Shown here piece after piece: positions 1 to 7,003 of a DNA stretch of 9,916 nucleotides; position 1 is the first letter of the stretch; every line of letters begins with the position of its first letter. Below the pieces are notes generated by a model, which had not been told where the DNA came from, made no database searches, and saw only the letters and a list, made by a program, of their open reading frames with translations. The DNA comes from an uncultured Verrucomicrobia subdivision 3 bacterium. Lineage in GTDB: Bacteria; Verrucomicrobiota; Verrucomicrobiae; Limisphaerales; CAMLLE01. The stretch spans positions 1-9,916 of the forward strand of contig CAMLLE010000071.1 of NCBI GenBank assembly GCA_946480555.1, given 5' to 3'. The position numbers and the translations under genes are program-made.

Positions 1-1
1 G

Positions 2-1354
2 TTCACCGACAAGGCGGTCGAGGCTTCAGTGAAGCTTTCGGATCGTTACATCACAGACCGTTTTCTGCCGGACAAGGCCATCGACCTCATGGACGAAGCC
101 GGCTCACGCGCCCGCATCGGCACCATGACGCGTCCGCCTCAGGTCAAAGATCTCGAAACTGAGATTGAAGACATCAAAGGCCAGAAAGAAAAAGCGATCA
201 AAAATCAGGATTTCGAAGGCGCCGCGGCGATGCGCGACAAGGAAAAGCACGCCAAGGAACGCTTGGAAAACCTGTTGAAGGAATGGCGCACCAGCCGCGA
301 AGAAAAGCGCGTGAAGGTGGACGAAGAAGACATCCTTCAGGTCGTTTCCAAATGGACCGGCATCCCGCTCCAGCGCATGGAACAAGGCGAAATGGCGCGC
401 TTGCTGAAGGTCGAAGAAGAAATGACCAAAGTGGTAATCGGCCAGAAAGAAGGCGTCTCCGCGATCTGCAAAGCGCTCCGCCGCTCGCGCGCCGATCTCA
501 AAGATCCGCGGCGCCCGATCGGGACCTTCGCGCTGCTCGGACCGACCGGCGTCGGCAAGACTTTGCTCGCCAAAACGCTCGCGGAACAGATGTTTGGCGA
601 TCCCAAGGCGCTGATCCAGCTCGACATGAGCGAGTACATGGAAAAGTTCAACGTGTCACGCCTGGTCGGATCACCTCCCGGATACGTCGGCTACGAAGAA
701 GGCGGCCAGCTGACCGAGCAAGTTCGCCGCAAGCCCTATTCCGTCGTGCTCTTCGACGAAATTGAAAAGGCGCATCCAGACGTCTGGAACATGCTGCTAC
801 AGATTCTCGAAGAAGGAAAACTGACGGACAACGTGGGCCGCGTCGTGAACTTCCGGAACACGATCATTCTGATGACGTCGAACGTGGGCTCCGACACGAT
901 CAAACGTCAGAGCTCGATGGGCTTCTCGCCGATCTCGGACGAAAGCACCTACGAGAAGATGCGCGAGAAGATCATCGACGAAGCCAAGCGCACGTTCCGT
1001 CCGGAATTCCTGAATCGTTTGGACGACATCATCGTCTTCCGGTCGCTGACGAAGCCCGACCTCATTCAGATTCTTGATCTGGAAATCAACAAGGTCACGC
1101 AGCGGTTGAAGAACCGGAACATCGTCCTGACGCTGGACGAGAAGGCGAAGGACTTCCTGGTCGAGAAAGGTTACGACCCGCAATACGGCGCACGCCCGAT
1201 GCGCCGCTCCGTCGAGAAGTTCCTGGAGGATCCGCTGGCGGAAGAAATCCTCAAAGGCACGTTGCACGAAGGAGAGCCCATCGTAGTCACGGCTGAGAAG
1301 GACAAGCTGGTGTTCAACCAGACCGCGGCCGCCGAAGGCGCGTTGTCGAGCTAA
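2..1354 (+). CDS. clpC: ATP-dependent Clp protease ATPase subunit ClpC, C-terminal part (5' end outside window)
   Basis: This is an AAA+ unfoldase of the Hsp100 class. In known ClpC proteins it unfolds substrates and threads them into the ClpP protease in the cytoplasm. The frame is open from base 2, so the gene starts upstream, and the 450 visible residues hold the end of the first AAA+ module, the middle domain and the whole second AAA+ module. The UVR-like coiled segment at about residues 52-95 (NQDFEGAAAMRDKEK) marks ClpC rather than ClpB. The second module has Walker A GPTGVGKT (180-187), pore loop GYVG (227-230), Walker B LFDE (250-253), sensor 1 in MTSN (291-294), an arginine finger in FLNR (336-339) and sensor 2 GAR (396-398). 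All key residues are intact, and the C-terminus ends in a short Ala-rich tail. A strong terminator follows 17 bases after the stop. Family assignment is very secure; the ClpC label over ClpB rests on the UVR segment. Confidence 0.96.
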   Translation, partial: FTDKAVEASVKLSDRYITDRFLPDKAIDLMDEAGSRARIGTMTRPPQVKDLETEIEDIKGQKEKAIKNQDFEGAAAMRDKEKHAKERLENLLKEWRTSREEKRVKVDEEDILQVVSKWTGIPLQRMEQGEMARLLKVEEEMTKVVIGQKEGVSAICKALRRSRADLKDPRRPIGTFALLGPTGVGKTLLAKTLAEQMFGDPKALIQLDMSEYMEKFNVSRLVGSPPGYVGYEEGGQLTEQVRRKPYSVVLFDEIEKAHPDVWNMLLQILEEGKLTDNVGRVVNFRNTIILMTSNVGSDTIKRQSSMGFSPISDESTYEKMREKIIDEAKRTFRPEFLNRLDDIIVFRSLTKPDLIQILDLEINKVTQRLKNRNIVLTLDEKAKDFLVEKGYDPQYGARPMRRSVEKFLEDPLAEEILKGTLHEGEPIVVTAEKDKLVFNQTAAAEGALSS

Positions 1355-1371
1355 GCTGAACTTCAAGTTTC

Positions 1372-1409
1372 AAATCCGTTGCGGTTTCCGACGCCGCAAC
1401 GGATTTTTT
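1372..1409 (+). terminator. Rho-independent terminator of clpC
   Basis: A perfect 13-bp inverted repeat (AAATCCGTTGCGG at 1372-1384 with its complement at 1394-1406) encloses a 9-base loop. The 3' arm runs into a tract of six T at 1404-1409. It lies 17 bases after the clpC stop codon on the same strand, so it is read as the intrinsic terminator of that gene. Confidence 0.93.
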
Positions 1410-1421
1410 GCTGTCAATCAC

Positions 1422-1435
1422 CGGGCGAAAGCCCG
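1422..1435. repeat. Short GNRA-capped hairpin in the clpC downstream spacer
   Basis: CGGGC-GAAA-GCCCG forms a perfect 5-bp stem closed by a GAAA tetraloop just after the clpC terminator. It has no T tract, so it is not a terminator in its own right. It could be a small dispersed intergenic palindrome or a chance structure, and a single copy cannot settle which. Confidence 0.35.
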
Positions 1436-1491
1436 CGACATCGATTTTCAGATTGCGAACAACCTGCCAAAAAGTTGTGAGCATCTGCCGC

Positions 1492-1519
1492 TTGTGACCG
1501 ATCGATTCCGCGGTAGGAT
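1492..1519 (+). promoter_or_regulatory. Candidate sigma-70-like promoter for the small gene at 1541
   Basis: A -35-like TTGTGA (1492-1497) is separated by 16 bases from a -10-like TAGGAT (1514-1519). Each matches the standard consensus at four of six positions. This would give a leader of about 15 bases before the ATG at 1541. The sequence around the -10, TCCGCGGTAG (1507-1516), recurs in front of the histidine kinase gene, which lends some support. It is a reading of short motifs only. Confidence 0.35.
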
Positions 1520-1540
1520 CGTTCTGATTTTTACCGCGTT

Positions 1541-1768
1541 ATGACAATCGACACTTTCAGCTCCTCATGGATCGTTTACTACGACTGGTCGGAATGCGCC
1601 TACAATGTGATCGCCGGGGCAGAGTGGTTGAGACGTGACCGCGAACATTGGCTGCACCAGCGGATGCCCACACGCGTGATGCTGGACATCGCGGAAGATG
1701 AAGCTGCCGCGGTGGAACGTCTGAAGCGCTTTTCCCGGGACCGGCAAGTGGAGACCGCCGCCCGGTAG
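1541..1768 (+). CDS. Small hypothetical protein (75 aa)
   Basis: This encodes a 75-residue protein I do not recognise. It has an aromatic-rich first half (SSWIVYYDWSECAYNV, then a Trp/Arg/Glu stretch) and a charged, probably helical second half (ALDIAEDEAAA-type composition, residues about 48-70). There is no signal peptide or membrane segment, so a cytoplasmic location is expected. No clear Shine-Dalgarno sequence precedes the ATG, but a promoter-like pair lies 15-50 bases upstream. The gene sits alone after the clpC terminator and converges on the minus-strand gene ending at 1780, with 11 bases between the stops. A minus-strand open frame across the same bases (1565-2035) reads as His/Arg/Pro-rich nonsense, so the plus-strand reading is preferred. 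It may still be spurious. Confidence 0.5.
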   Translation: MTIDTFSSSWIVYYDWSECAYNVIAGAEWLRRDREHWLHQRMPTRVMLDIAEDEAAAVERLKRFSRDRQVETAAR

Positions 1769-1779
1769 TTCGAGCACCC

Positions 1780-2016
1780 TCAAATGCAAGTCATCGGCAC
1801 GTGGCGGTCTGCCGACTCGCCTTCGAACCGCAGCACGAGTTCCACCTCGTCGATACCATGCGCCAGGCAGGTGTGAATGGCATTCACGGTATTGGGGAAA
1901 TTGCAGGCGGCTTCGGGCTTCTTCGTCCAACGGCCAGTGGACTTCAAGAACTTTTTTGAGCGTGCATTGCGCACGAGCAGTTTGGTTATTGAAGCTTTTC
2001 GCATGTTTCTGAACAT
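1780..2016 (-). CDS. Small hypothetical protein (78 aa), last gene of the signalling operon
   Basis: The product is a 78-residue soluble protein of unknown function. The first third is basic (Arg/Lys-rich, with an ARSKKFLKSTGRWTKKPEAA segment). The second half looks like a compact alpha/beta fold, with a helix around NTVNAIHTCLAHG followed by a strand EVELVLRFEG. Codon-level sense is much better than in the overlapping minus-strand frame at 1565-2035. The start lies 21 bases after the stop of the response-regulator/phosphatase gene on the same strand, so it is probably co-transcribed and may rely on translational coupling, since no good Shine-Dalgarno sequence is visible. An in-frame ATG four codons downstream (2004) is an alternative start. 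The layout 'G-x-W-T-x-x-P-x-x-A-x-x-F' recalls small verrucomicrobial hypothetical proteins, from memory only. No domain assignment is made. Confidence 0.62.
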   Translation of the reverse strand: MFRNMRKASITKLLVRNARSKKFLKSTGRWTKKPEAACNFPNTVNAIHTCLAHGIDEVELVLRFEGESADRHVPMTCI

Positions 2017-2037
2017 AGTGCCCGACTGCGCTCAAAA

Positions 2038-3347
2038 CTATTGGGGTGCACTCCCACTGACATTTTTTTCATTCACCGGAAGGAGCTTTCGCATCTCAAC
2101 GGCCGCAAGGCAGACGTCATCCTCGAATTCCAGATCTCCCGAGAACCGCCGCGCCTCCCGGAGCATCGCATCGAAGACATCCTCCGAAGCCAGATCAAAT
2201 CGCGAGCGCACTAATTCCAGCAAACGGTCCTGTCCGAATTCCTCGTCGTGCTGGCCCTTGGTTTCGTAAATGCCATCGGTGAACAGCATCAACCGGTCGC
2301 GCGAAGTCATGGCCACCTTGGAGGCCGGGTAAAGGGAACGTTCGAAAAGTCCTAGCGCCGGTCCGTGCCGTGGATCGTATTGCTTCAGCGGCTGCACCGT
2401 GCGACCGGCCCAATTCAGGAAGAAGGACTCGGATGCCCTGCGTTGGCATAGCGCAACTCGCCCGCCGACGCATCCACCACACCGTAAAAGGCGGTCGCAA
2501 GGAACGGCTCACGGGTCTGCCGCAGGATGGCGCGCAGGCTGCGGTTGATCTCCGTCACAAATTTGCCCGGATCCGATGCCACGGGCATGAGTTCCTCAAT
2601 CAAGCCCCGCATGATCGCCGTGATCAGCGCCGCGCGCATCCCATGTCCCATGACGTCGCAGATCAACACTCCGCAGGACGAATCATTGATCGCAAAAAAG
2701 TCAAAGAAGTCACCTCCCACAGCCGCGGCAGAAATGTAGCGGTGCGAGAAACCAAGCGCGCTTCCTTCCGGCGTCTCCCACGAGGGAAAGCTGGGATACT
2801 GGTTTGGCAGGAATATCTGCTGAATCTCGCGGGCCATGTTGAAATCCGCCTCAAGCTGCGCATTCTTCTTCCGCAACTCATCCGCATACCGATGCAATTG
2901 CCTGGACATGCTTTTGCGTTCGATGGCGTAGCGGATCGATCGCGCGAGCAACTGGCCGTCAACCTGCCCTTTCACCAGAAAATCCTGCGCTCCCTCATGC
3001 ACCGCTGTGACGGCGAGCTGCGTGTCCGTAAGCCCGCTCAGCACGATGATGGGAACGTCGGGCGCGGCTCGATGAAGACTGGCAAACGTTTCCAGGCCGT
3101 GGCTGTCCGGCAGCGATAAATCCGAAAGCACTATGTCCACTCCGCCTTGCGCCAGACGTTCGACAGCAATACTCAACCGGTCAGCGCGCTCGATTTCAAA
3201 GAGGTCATTCTCAGCTTCCAAAAGCATGAGCTGGATCAGACGGGCATCGCCGGGATTATCCTCGATGAGCAACGCATGAATGCGTGGCGCGGAAGATCTC
3301 GCGGATTCATTCGAAGCATGACGGGGCGGTGTTTCAGCAACGTGCAT
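2038..3347 (-). CDS. Response regulator fused to SpoIIE-type PP2C phosphatase, interrupted by a frameshift
   Basis: This is a two-domain signalling protein. Residues about 22-140 form a receiver domain with acidic pair E29-D30, phosphoacceptor D76 (VLSDLSLP), S104 (VLSGL) and K126 (FLVKG). A coiled linker (145-178) leads to a PP2C/SpoIIE phosphatase domain with GGDFFD (211-216) and CDVMGHGM (230-237). In known RsbU-like proteins this domain dephosphorylates an anti-sigma antagonist. The frame breaks after ANAGHPSP (301-308) and stops at 2415-2417. The neighbouring frame continues exactly where expected (FFLNWAGRT, LMLFTDGIYE, FEDDVCLAA) to a stop at 2038. Adding one T restores about 436 residues, a normal length. 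The start at 3347 was chosen because the frame further upstream is low-sense and overlaps the kinase gene; its Shine-Dalgarno sequence is weak. It lies 79 bases after the kinase stop, which suggests they are partners. Confidence 0.88.
2415..2430 (-). other. Frameshift lesion (apparent loss of one T) in the phosphatase domain
   Basis: On the minus strand the coding frame reads CCG-AGT-CCT-TCT-TCC-TGA and ends. One additional T after CCT gives CCT-TTC-TTC-CTG-AAT-TGG, which joins the two halves of a single SpoIIE domain without any gap or overlap in protein sense. The indel therefore lies within about 2421-2426, in the short pyrimidine stretch CCTTCTTCC. Confidence 0.88.
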
Positions 3348-3426
3348 CAGCTCAACGGAGTAGTTTGCCCCGCAGTCTAGGCGAGCGCCCCCTCGGCTGC
3401 TACTGGGCAGAGTGCCTGATTGCCGG

Positions 3427-5517
3427 TCAAATACGGTCCGCGGCGCCAAGCGTGAAGAAGAAGGCGGTCCCCTGCCCCGGTTTCGACTCCACCCAAATCC
3501 GCCCGCCATGGCGCTCGATGATCTTCTTGCAGATCGCCAGCCCGATTCCTGTGCCGGGATATTCGTGCCGGGTGTGCAGCCGCTGGAATATCACAAACAG
3601 CCGCTCAAAATGCTTGGGATCGATTCCGATCCCGTTGTCTTGGATGGATAACTTCCACTCGCCCCCAACCGCCTCCGCACCGATGCGAATGCGCGGCGGT
3701 TCCTTGCCGCGAAACTTGATGGCGTTGCTGAGAATGTTCTGAAACACCTGCGCCAGCTGACTCGCATCGCCCATCACCTTCGGGAGCGGGCCGTGTTCGA
3801 TCTCTGCACCCGATTCGGTGATTCTCAATTTCAGATTCCGCTGCGCCTCAGCCAGCACCGCATCCAGATCGACTGGTTTCAGTTCACGGCCGCGATTGTC
3901 CACCCGCGCATACGCCAGCAGGTCATCGATCAGCTTCTGCATCCGTTGCGCGCCATCAACCGCGTAACCGATGAACTCCTGCGCCTCCGCATTCAACCCG
4001 GCGCGATGCCGGGCCACCAGAAGATCGAGATAGCTGACGATCATGCGCAATGGTTCGGATAAATCGTGAGAAGCCACGTAAGCAAACTGCTGCAGTTCGG
4101 TGTTTGACCGGGCCAGTTCCGCTGACGCGTGCTTCAACTGATCGTCCGCCAGCCGCCGTTCCGCGAATTGTCCAATCTGGCTTCCCACCGCGGCCAGCGT
4201 CCGCAAAAGCGAATCGTCCACCGGTTCGCAACGTTCGCTGAAGAATTCCATCACACCGCAGATGGTGCCGTTGAAACTGATCGGCACGGCGATGGCCGTA
4301 TGCAAGCCAGCCTGCGCCAGCGCCAGGCTTCGAGTGTATCTGGAATCGTTGCTCGCATCTGGAATCCAGACCGACTCGCGCGATTCCCAGATTTGCCCGG
4401 GCGGACCGCTGCCCTTCGAGAAAGACAACTTGCGGCTGCCGTCCAAAAACTCGTCCCGCTGCCCGGTGCAGGCAGTCACTTCCTCGCACCGGATCAACTG
4501 CGCGCGCTCGTCTACCCGCCACAGCATCGCCACCGCCCAATCCATTTGAGCGCAAATTGCTTCGATGATGCGCCGACCGGCCTGCCGAAGGTCGTTGGAT
4601 TCGGCCAGGATCAATGTCGCCGCATACTGGATTTCGAGCCGACGCTCGGCGCGCCGCCTTTGTTGTTCCGCTCCATACAGCAGGCGCGAGTTCCACCAGA
4701 TCAAGACGCCAAACAGAATCATGTTTGCCACCACGAACAGCGAGACTCCAAATTCAGATTTCAGCCATCCACGACGTTCGGCGGTGAACCGGATTGCACC
4801 CAGCGCAAACGGGATCAGCAATGCCGCCGGAAGCAGCCTCCGCGCGGTCGCGCCCGCCGTGGTGTCGCTGGCGACCACGCGCATCACCCCGCGATCCGGC
4901 CGGGCAAACAAGCCGCCGAAACTGAGCAGGACAAACTCCACTGCGGAGATGAGCGACATGGGAATCGCTGAGCCGATGCTGTAAAGCGGCAGCACGCGAT
5001 AGACATAACCGATGAGTGCCAGCAAGCCGATGAAGGCGCTTAGAAGGAAACAAAGCTGCGCGGGACGAAACCCGCGGCGGGTTTCCGTATCGATCAATAA
5101 CAACCCGGAACCGCACAGAATGAAACTCACAGCGCTGTTGGGCGCAATTTCGCTCCGTGGTGGCACCGGCGCATTCGGCAGCAGGTTCAGGAGGTACTGG
5201 CTGAGGCTGAACTCGAGCCCGAACAGGAACTCAGTCAGCTTGCACGCGCCGCCCAGCGTGACAACGGCAGCAAGCACTTTCCCCGGACGATCGTGCGGTT
5301 CACGATCCTTTCGCAGAATGCGTCGAAGGGCAAATCCGGCTGCGATAAAGAGAAGCGCCGAAAACGGATTCATCGCCGCCCATTGCACCGGGAGGCTGGT
5401 GAGGCGCGGGAGATGCAGAATCCAGCCGAGCAAAACGGCAAGAGCGATGAGAATAATTGCCGTGCTGCTGTTCCGCGCAAAACCGAGCAGCAACGACTGT
5501 GATCGCGTCCGTGCCAT
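3427..5517 (-). CDS. Membrane sensor histidine kinase with eight-helix N-terminus and GAF domain (696 aa)
   Basis: This kinase should autophosphorylate on His and pass phosphate to a receiver, most likely the next gene. Residues 1-280 contain about eight hydrophobic segments (near 20-38, 52-66, 82-100, 128-142, 154-176, 183-205, 229-243 and 258-275), an integral-membrane sensor module I cannot name. A GAF domain follows at about 300-455 (AIAVPISFNG, VMEFFSE), then a short coiled coil. The HisKA domain has its H-box at ASHDLSEPLRM with H484, a form typical of phytochrome-like kinases. The HATPase_c domain has the N-box SNAIKFRG (597-604), G1 DNGIGI (627-632), and GTGIGLA as the G2 box (655-661). 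All catalytic motifs are present. The start at 5517 is favoured by AAGG eight bases upstream and by hydrophobic sense beginning there. An open frame continuing upstream to 5880 is low-sense and runs into the next gene. Confidence 0.93.
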   Translation of the reverse strand: MARTRSQSLLLGFARNSSTAIILIALAVLLGWILHLPRLTSLPVQWAAMNPFSALLFIAAGFALRRILRKDREPHDRPGKVLAAVVTLGGACKLTEFLFGLEFSLSQYLLNLLPNAPVPPRSEIAPNSAVSFILCGSGLLLIDTETRRGFRPAQLCFLLSAFIGLLALIGYVYRVLPLYSIGSAIPMSLISAVEFVLLSFGGLFARPDRGVMRVVASDTTAGATARRLLPAALLIPFALGAIRFTAERRGWLKSEFGVSLFVVANMILFGVLIWWNSRLLYGAEQQRRRAERRLEIQYAATLILAESNDLRQAGRRIIEAICAQMDWAVAMLWRVDERAQLIRCEEVTACTGQRDEFLDGSRKLSFSKGSGPPGQIWESRESVWIPDASNDSRYTRSLALAQAGLHTAIAVPISFNGTICGVMEFFSERCEPVDDSLLRTLAAVGSQIGQFAERRLADDQLKHASAELARSNTELQQFAYVASHDLSEPLRMIVSYLDLLVARHRAGLNAEAQEFIGYAVDGAQRMQKLIDDLLAYARVDNRGRELKPVDLDAVLAEAQRNLKLRITESGAEIEHGPLPKVMGDASQLAQVFQNILSNAIKFRGKEPPRIRIGAEAVGGEWKLSIQDNGIGIDPKHFERLFVIFQRLHTRHEYPGTGIGLAICKKIIERHGGRIWVESKPGQGTAFFFTLGAADRI

Positions 5518-5537
5518 CGAGCCGACCTTTAACAAGC

Positions 5538-5565
5538 ATTCTACCGCGGACTTTCCGGAAATCGA
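5538..5565 (-). promoter_or_regulatory. Candidate promoter of the histidine kinase operon
   Basis: On the minus strand a good -10-like TAGAAT (5538-5543, five of six to consensus) stands about 20 bases before the ATG at 5517. A poor -35-like TCGATT (5560-5565) is 16 bases further upstream. The flanking block TCCGCGGTAG is identical to the one before the gene at 1541. The 140-base spacer between the repeat-protein stop and the kinase start has no other strong motif and no clear terminator. AAAGG in the same leader probably serves as ribosome binding site. Confidence 0.4.
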
Positions 5566-5657
5566 CGGGGAGTAATGCGTAGTGGACGGTGGCGCTGATA
5601 CTGGCTGAACCCGGGGCCGGCACGACCGTACGCGCGAGGCAAACCATCCGCGCGCGC

Positions 5658-6953
5658 CTACGAATTCGAACCAGCCGGGGACACGGATTCGTACAATTTC
5701 TTCTTCAATTCCGCGGAAATGGGCGCCTGCTGTATATACGCGCGAGCTTTGTCTGGATCGATGCTGAGCCACACTTCGGCCAGATTGACCATCTCCTGCT
5801 GCCGCCGCTTTGGATCGCTCATGCTCGCGATCATATCGGCGGCGGTTTGGGGCGATTCCGGGGTGATCCTTGAAGCCCATGCGCTGACCGTGGAATCTCG
5901 GAAGTTCCCCTGGACAATGCTGTTAATCCAATCGGTCAACTGTGTCAGGTTATCCTCCGGCCAGTTCTTGACCAGCGACTGAACCGCGGTTTCCTGCAAC
6001 TCACCCGCAGGGAAACTCTTCACCCATTCCGCTGCGGATTCCGGCGAGCTTCTTACCATCGAAGGGATAAGCGAAACCACGACGTCTTCCTGAAACTTCC
6101 CGGGCTGCATTAACTCAAGAGCCCACTGAGCCGCCTGGGTCGCATCCTGGCTGCCAATCGCATTCAGCACGCTGGCGAGCACACGATCTCGCAGTTCCGG
6201 GTCTTGAATCTGACTCGCCCAATCCCTCGCGTCCTGGGGATTCGTGTTAGCCCAATTGGCGGCAACATGGGCGATCAAATCATCGCGCTCGGTTCCAGCC
6301 GGCATGTCCACGGCCAGTGTCATGGCCGAAATGGGCGACGACGTGGCAGTCTCATACGCCAGCTGGGAGAGGAATTCGTTTCTGAGTTCGCCTTCGGGCA
6401 TTTGTTTCGCCCAGGCAATTGCTTCCTGCGGACTCTTGCCAGCCCAGGCAGCTGCCACGCGTCCGATCGCATCGGATTGAATTGCGCCAGCGGGCTGTGC
6501 GATCACCCAGTCCGCGGCAGCATTGGAATTAAGCGCGGCCCACCGCTGCAACAGACGGTTTCGCAACTCCTCGCCCGCGCTGGAAAGGTGCTTCTTGTGC
6601 CAGAGAAATTGGATGACATTGGGAAGATCCTCGTCAGCTACGATTGCAGTGGCTTTGATCAGGCGTTCTTCTCGAGTCGCCGCATCGCGCGCGGCGTGGA
6701 TTCCTTCAATCGCAGTGACAATGTCGCGGAGCAGTTGAGATTCGGGAATCTCTGGCTGCGAGATAGAATCCGGATCAATCCCAGCCACCTCGACGGATTG
6801 ATGCTGAACCTCAGGCGATTCACTGGAAGCCTCCAGTGCAATTGAAGAACTGGGACGAGGCGCCACCGGAGGCCTCTCCGGTTGGAAAAAGACGATCGCC
6901 GCTGCGACCAGGAGAACGACTCCAGCTCCTCCCAAGGTCCAGCGGCGATTCAT
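5658..6953 (-). CDS. Signal-anchored protein of nine ~32-residue helical repeats (431 aa)
   Basis: The function is unknown. The protein has a short basic N-terminus, one hydrophobic segment (residues 7-23) that should act as signal anchor, a Pro/Ser/Glu-rich linker (24-70), and a helical periplasmic or extracytoplasmic body. The body is a tandem array with a period of 32 residues (once 33). The anchor position, usually Trp, falls at 149, 181, 213, 245, 277, 310, 342, 374 and 406. The loose unit is 'A-x-x-W-[AV]-x-x-x-P-x-G-E-x-R-x-x..., W-A-x-x-[SN]-P-x-[ED]-A'. Such solenoids resemble HEAT/TPR-like alpha-alpha repeats and, from memory, large paralogous families in Verrucomicrobia with no assigned role. 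The ATG at 6953 lies only nine bases after a strong terminator-like hairpin, and no Shine-Dalgarno sequence is obvious in that gap. It is followed by 140 non-coding bases before the kinase gene. Confidence 0.9.
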   Translation of the reverse strand: MNRRWTLGGAGVVLLVAAAIVFFQPERPPVAPRPSSSIALEASSESPEVQHQSVEVAGIDPDSISQPEIPESQLLRDIVTAIEGIHAARDAATREERLIKATAIVADEDLPNVIQFLWHKKHLSSAGEELRNRLLQRWAALNSNAAADWVIAQPAGAIQSDAIGRVAAAWAGKSPQEAIAWAKQMPEGELRNEFLSQLAYETATSSPISAMTLAVDMPAGTERDDLIAHVAANWANTNPQDARDWASQIQDPELRDRVLASVLNAIGSQDATQAAQWALELMQPGKFQEDVVVSLIPSMVRSSPESAAEWVKSFPAGELQETAVQSLVKNWPEDNLTQLTDWINSIVQGNFRDSTVSAWASRITPESPQTAADMIASMSDPKRRQQEMVNLAEVWLSIDPDKARAYIQQAPISAELKKKLYESVSPAGSNS

Positions 6954-6990
6954 TCAAAAATTAACCCCCGGCCCTCGCGGGCCGGGGGTT
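6954..6990 (-). terminator. Terminator hairpin of the surface-protein gene
   Basis: A perfect 12-bp stem (AACCCCCGGCCC at 6963-6974 paired with 6979-6990) closes a four-base loop. On the minus strand it is followed by AATTTTTGA, so it is a very stable intrinsic terminator for the gene that stops at 7004-7006. Its T tract ends only a few bases before the next ATG at 6953, which is unusually tight. Confidence 0.82.
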
Positions 6991-7003
6991 GTTCGATTCT
7001 CGT

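Noticed and set aside
1565..2035. A 156-codon minus-strand frame spanning both small genes
   Set aside because: Its composition (Arg, His, Pro, Gly runs) looks like an out-of-frame reading, and it conflicts with two frames that make better protein sense.
2415..2430. Programmed ribosomal frameshifting in the phosphatase gene
   Set aside because: There is no X-XXY-YYZ heptamer, and re-pairing of Pro or Ser tRNAs in the -1 frame would be poor; a plain indel or sequence error fits better.
2370..3119. A 249-codon plus-strand frame opposite the regulator-phosphatase
   Set aside because: It covers receiver and SpoIIE motifs that are clear on the other strand; its own sequence is Arg/His-rich without motifs.
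4129..4971. A 280-codon plus-strand frame opposite the histidine kinase
   Set aside because: It is low-complexity Arg/Gln/Pro-rich and lies fully across the kinase's GAF and membrane regions; no motif supports it.
5518..5880. An N-terminal extension of 121 residues on the histidine kinase
   Set aside because: It overlaps the end of the repeat-protein gene, is low-sense, and a good AAGG ribosome site precedes the ATG at 5517.
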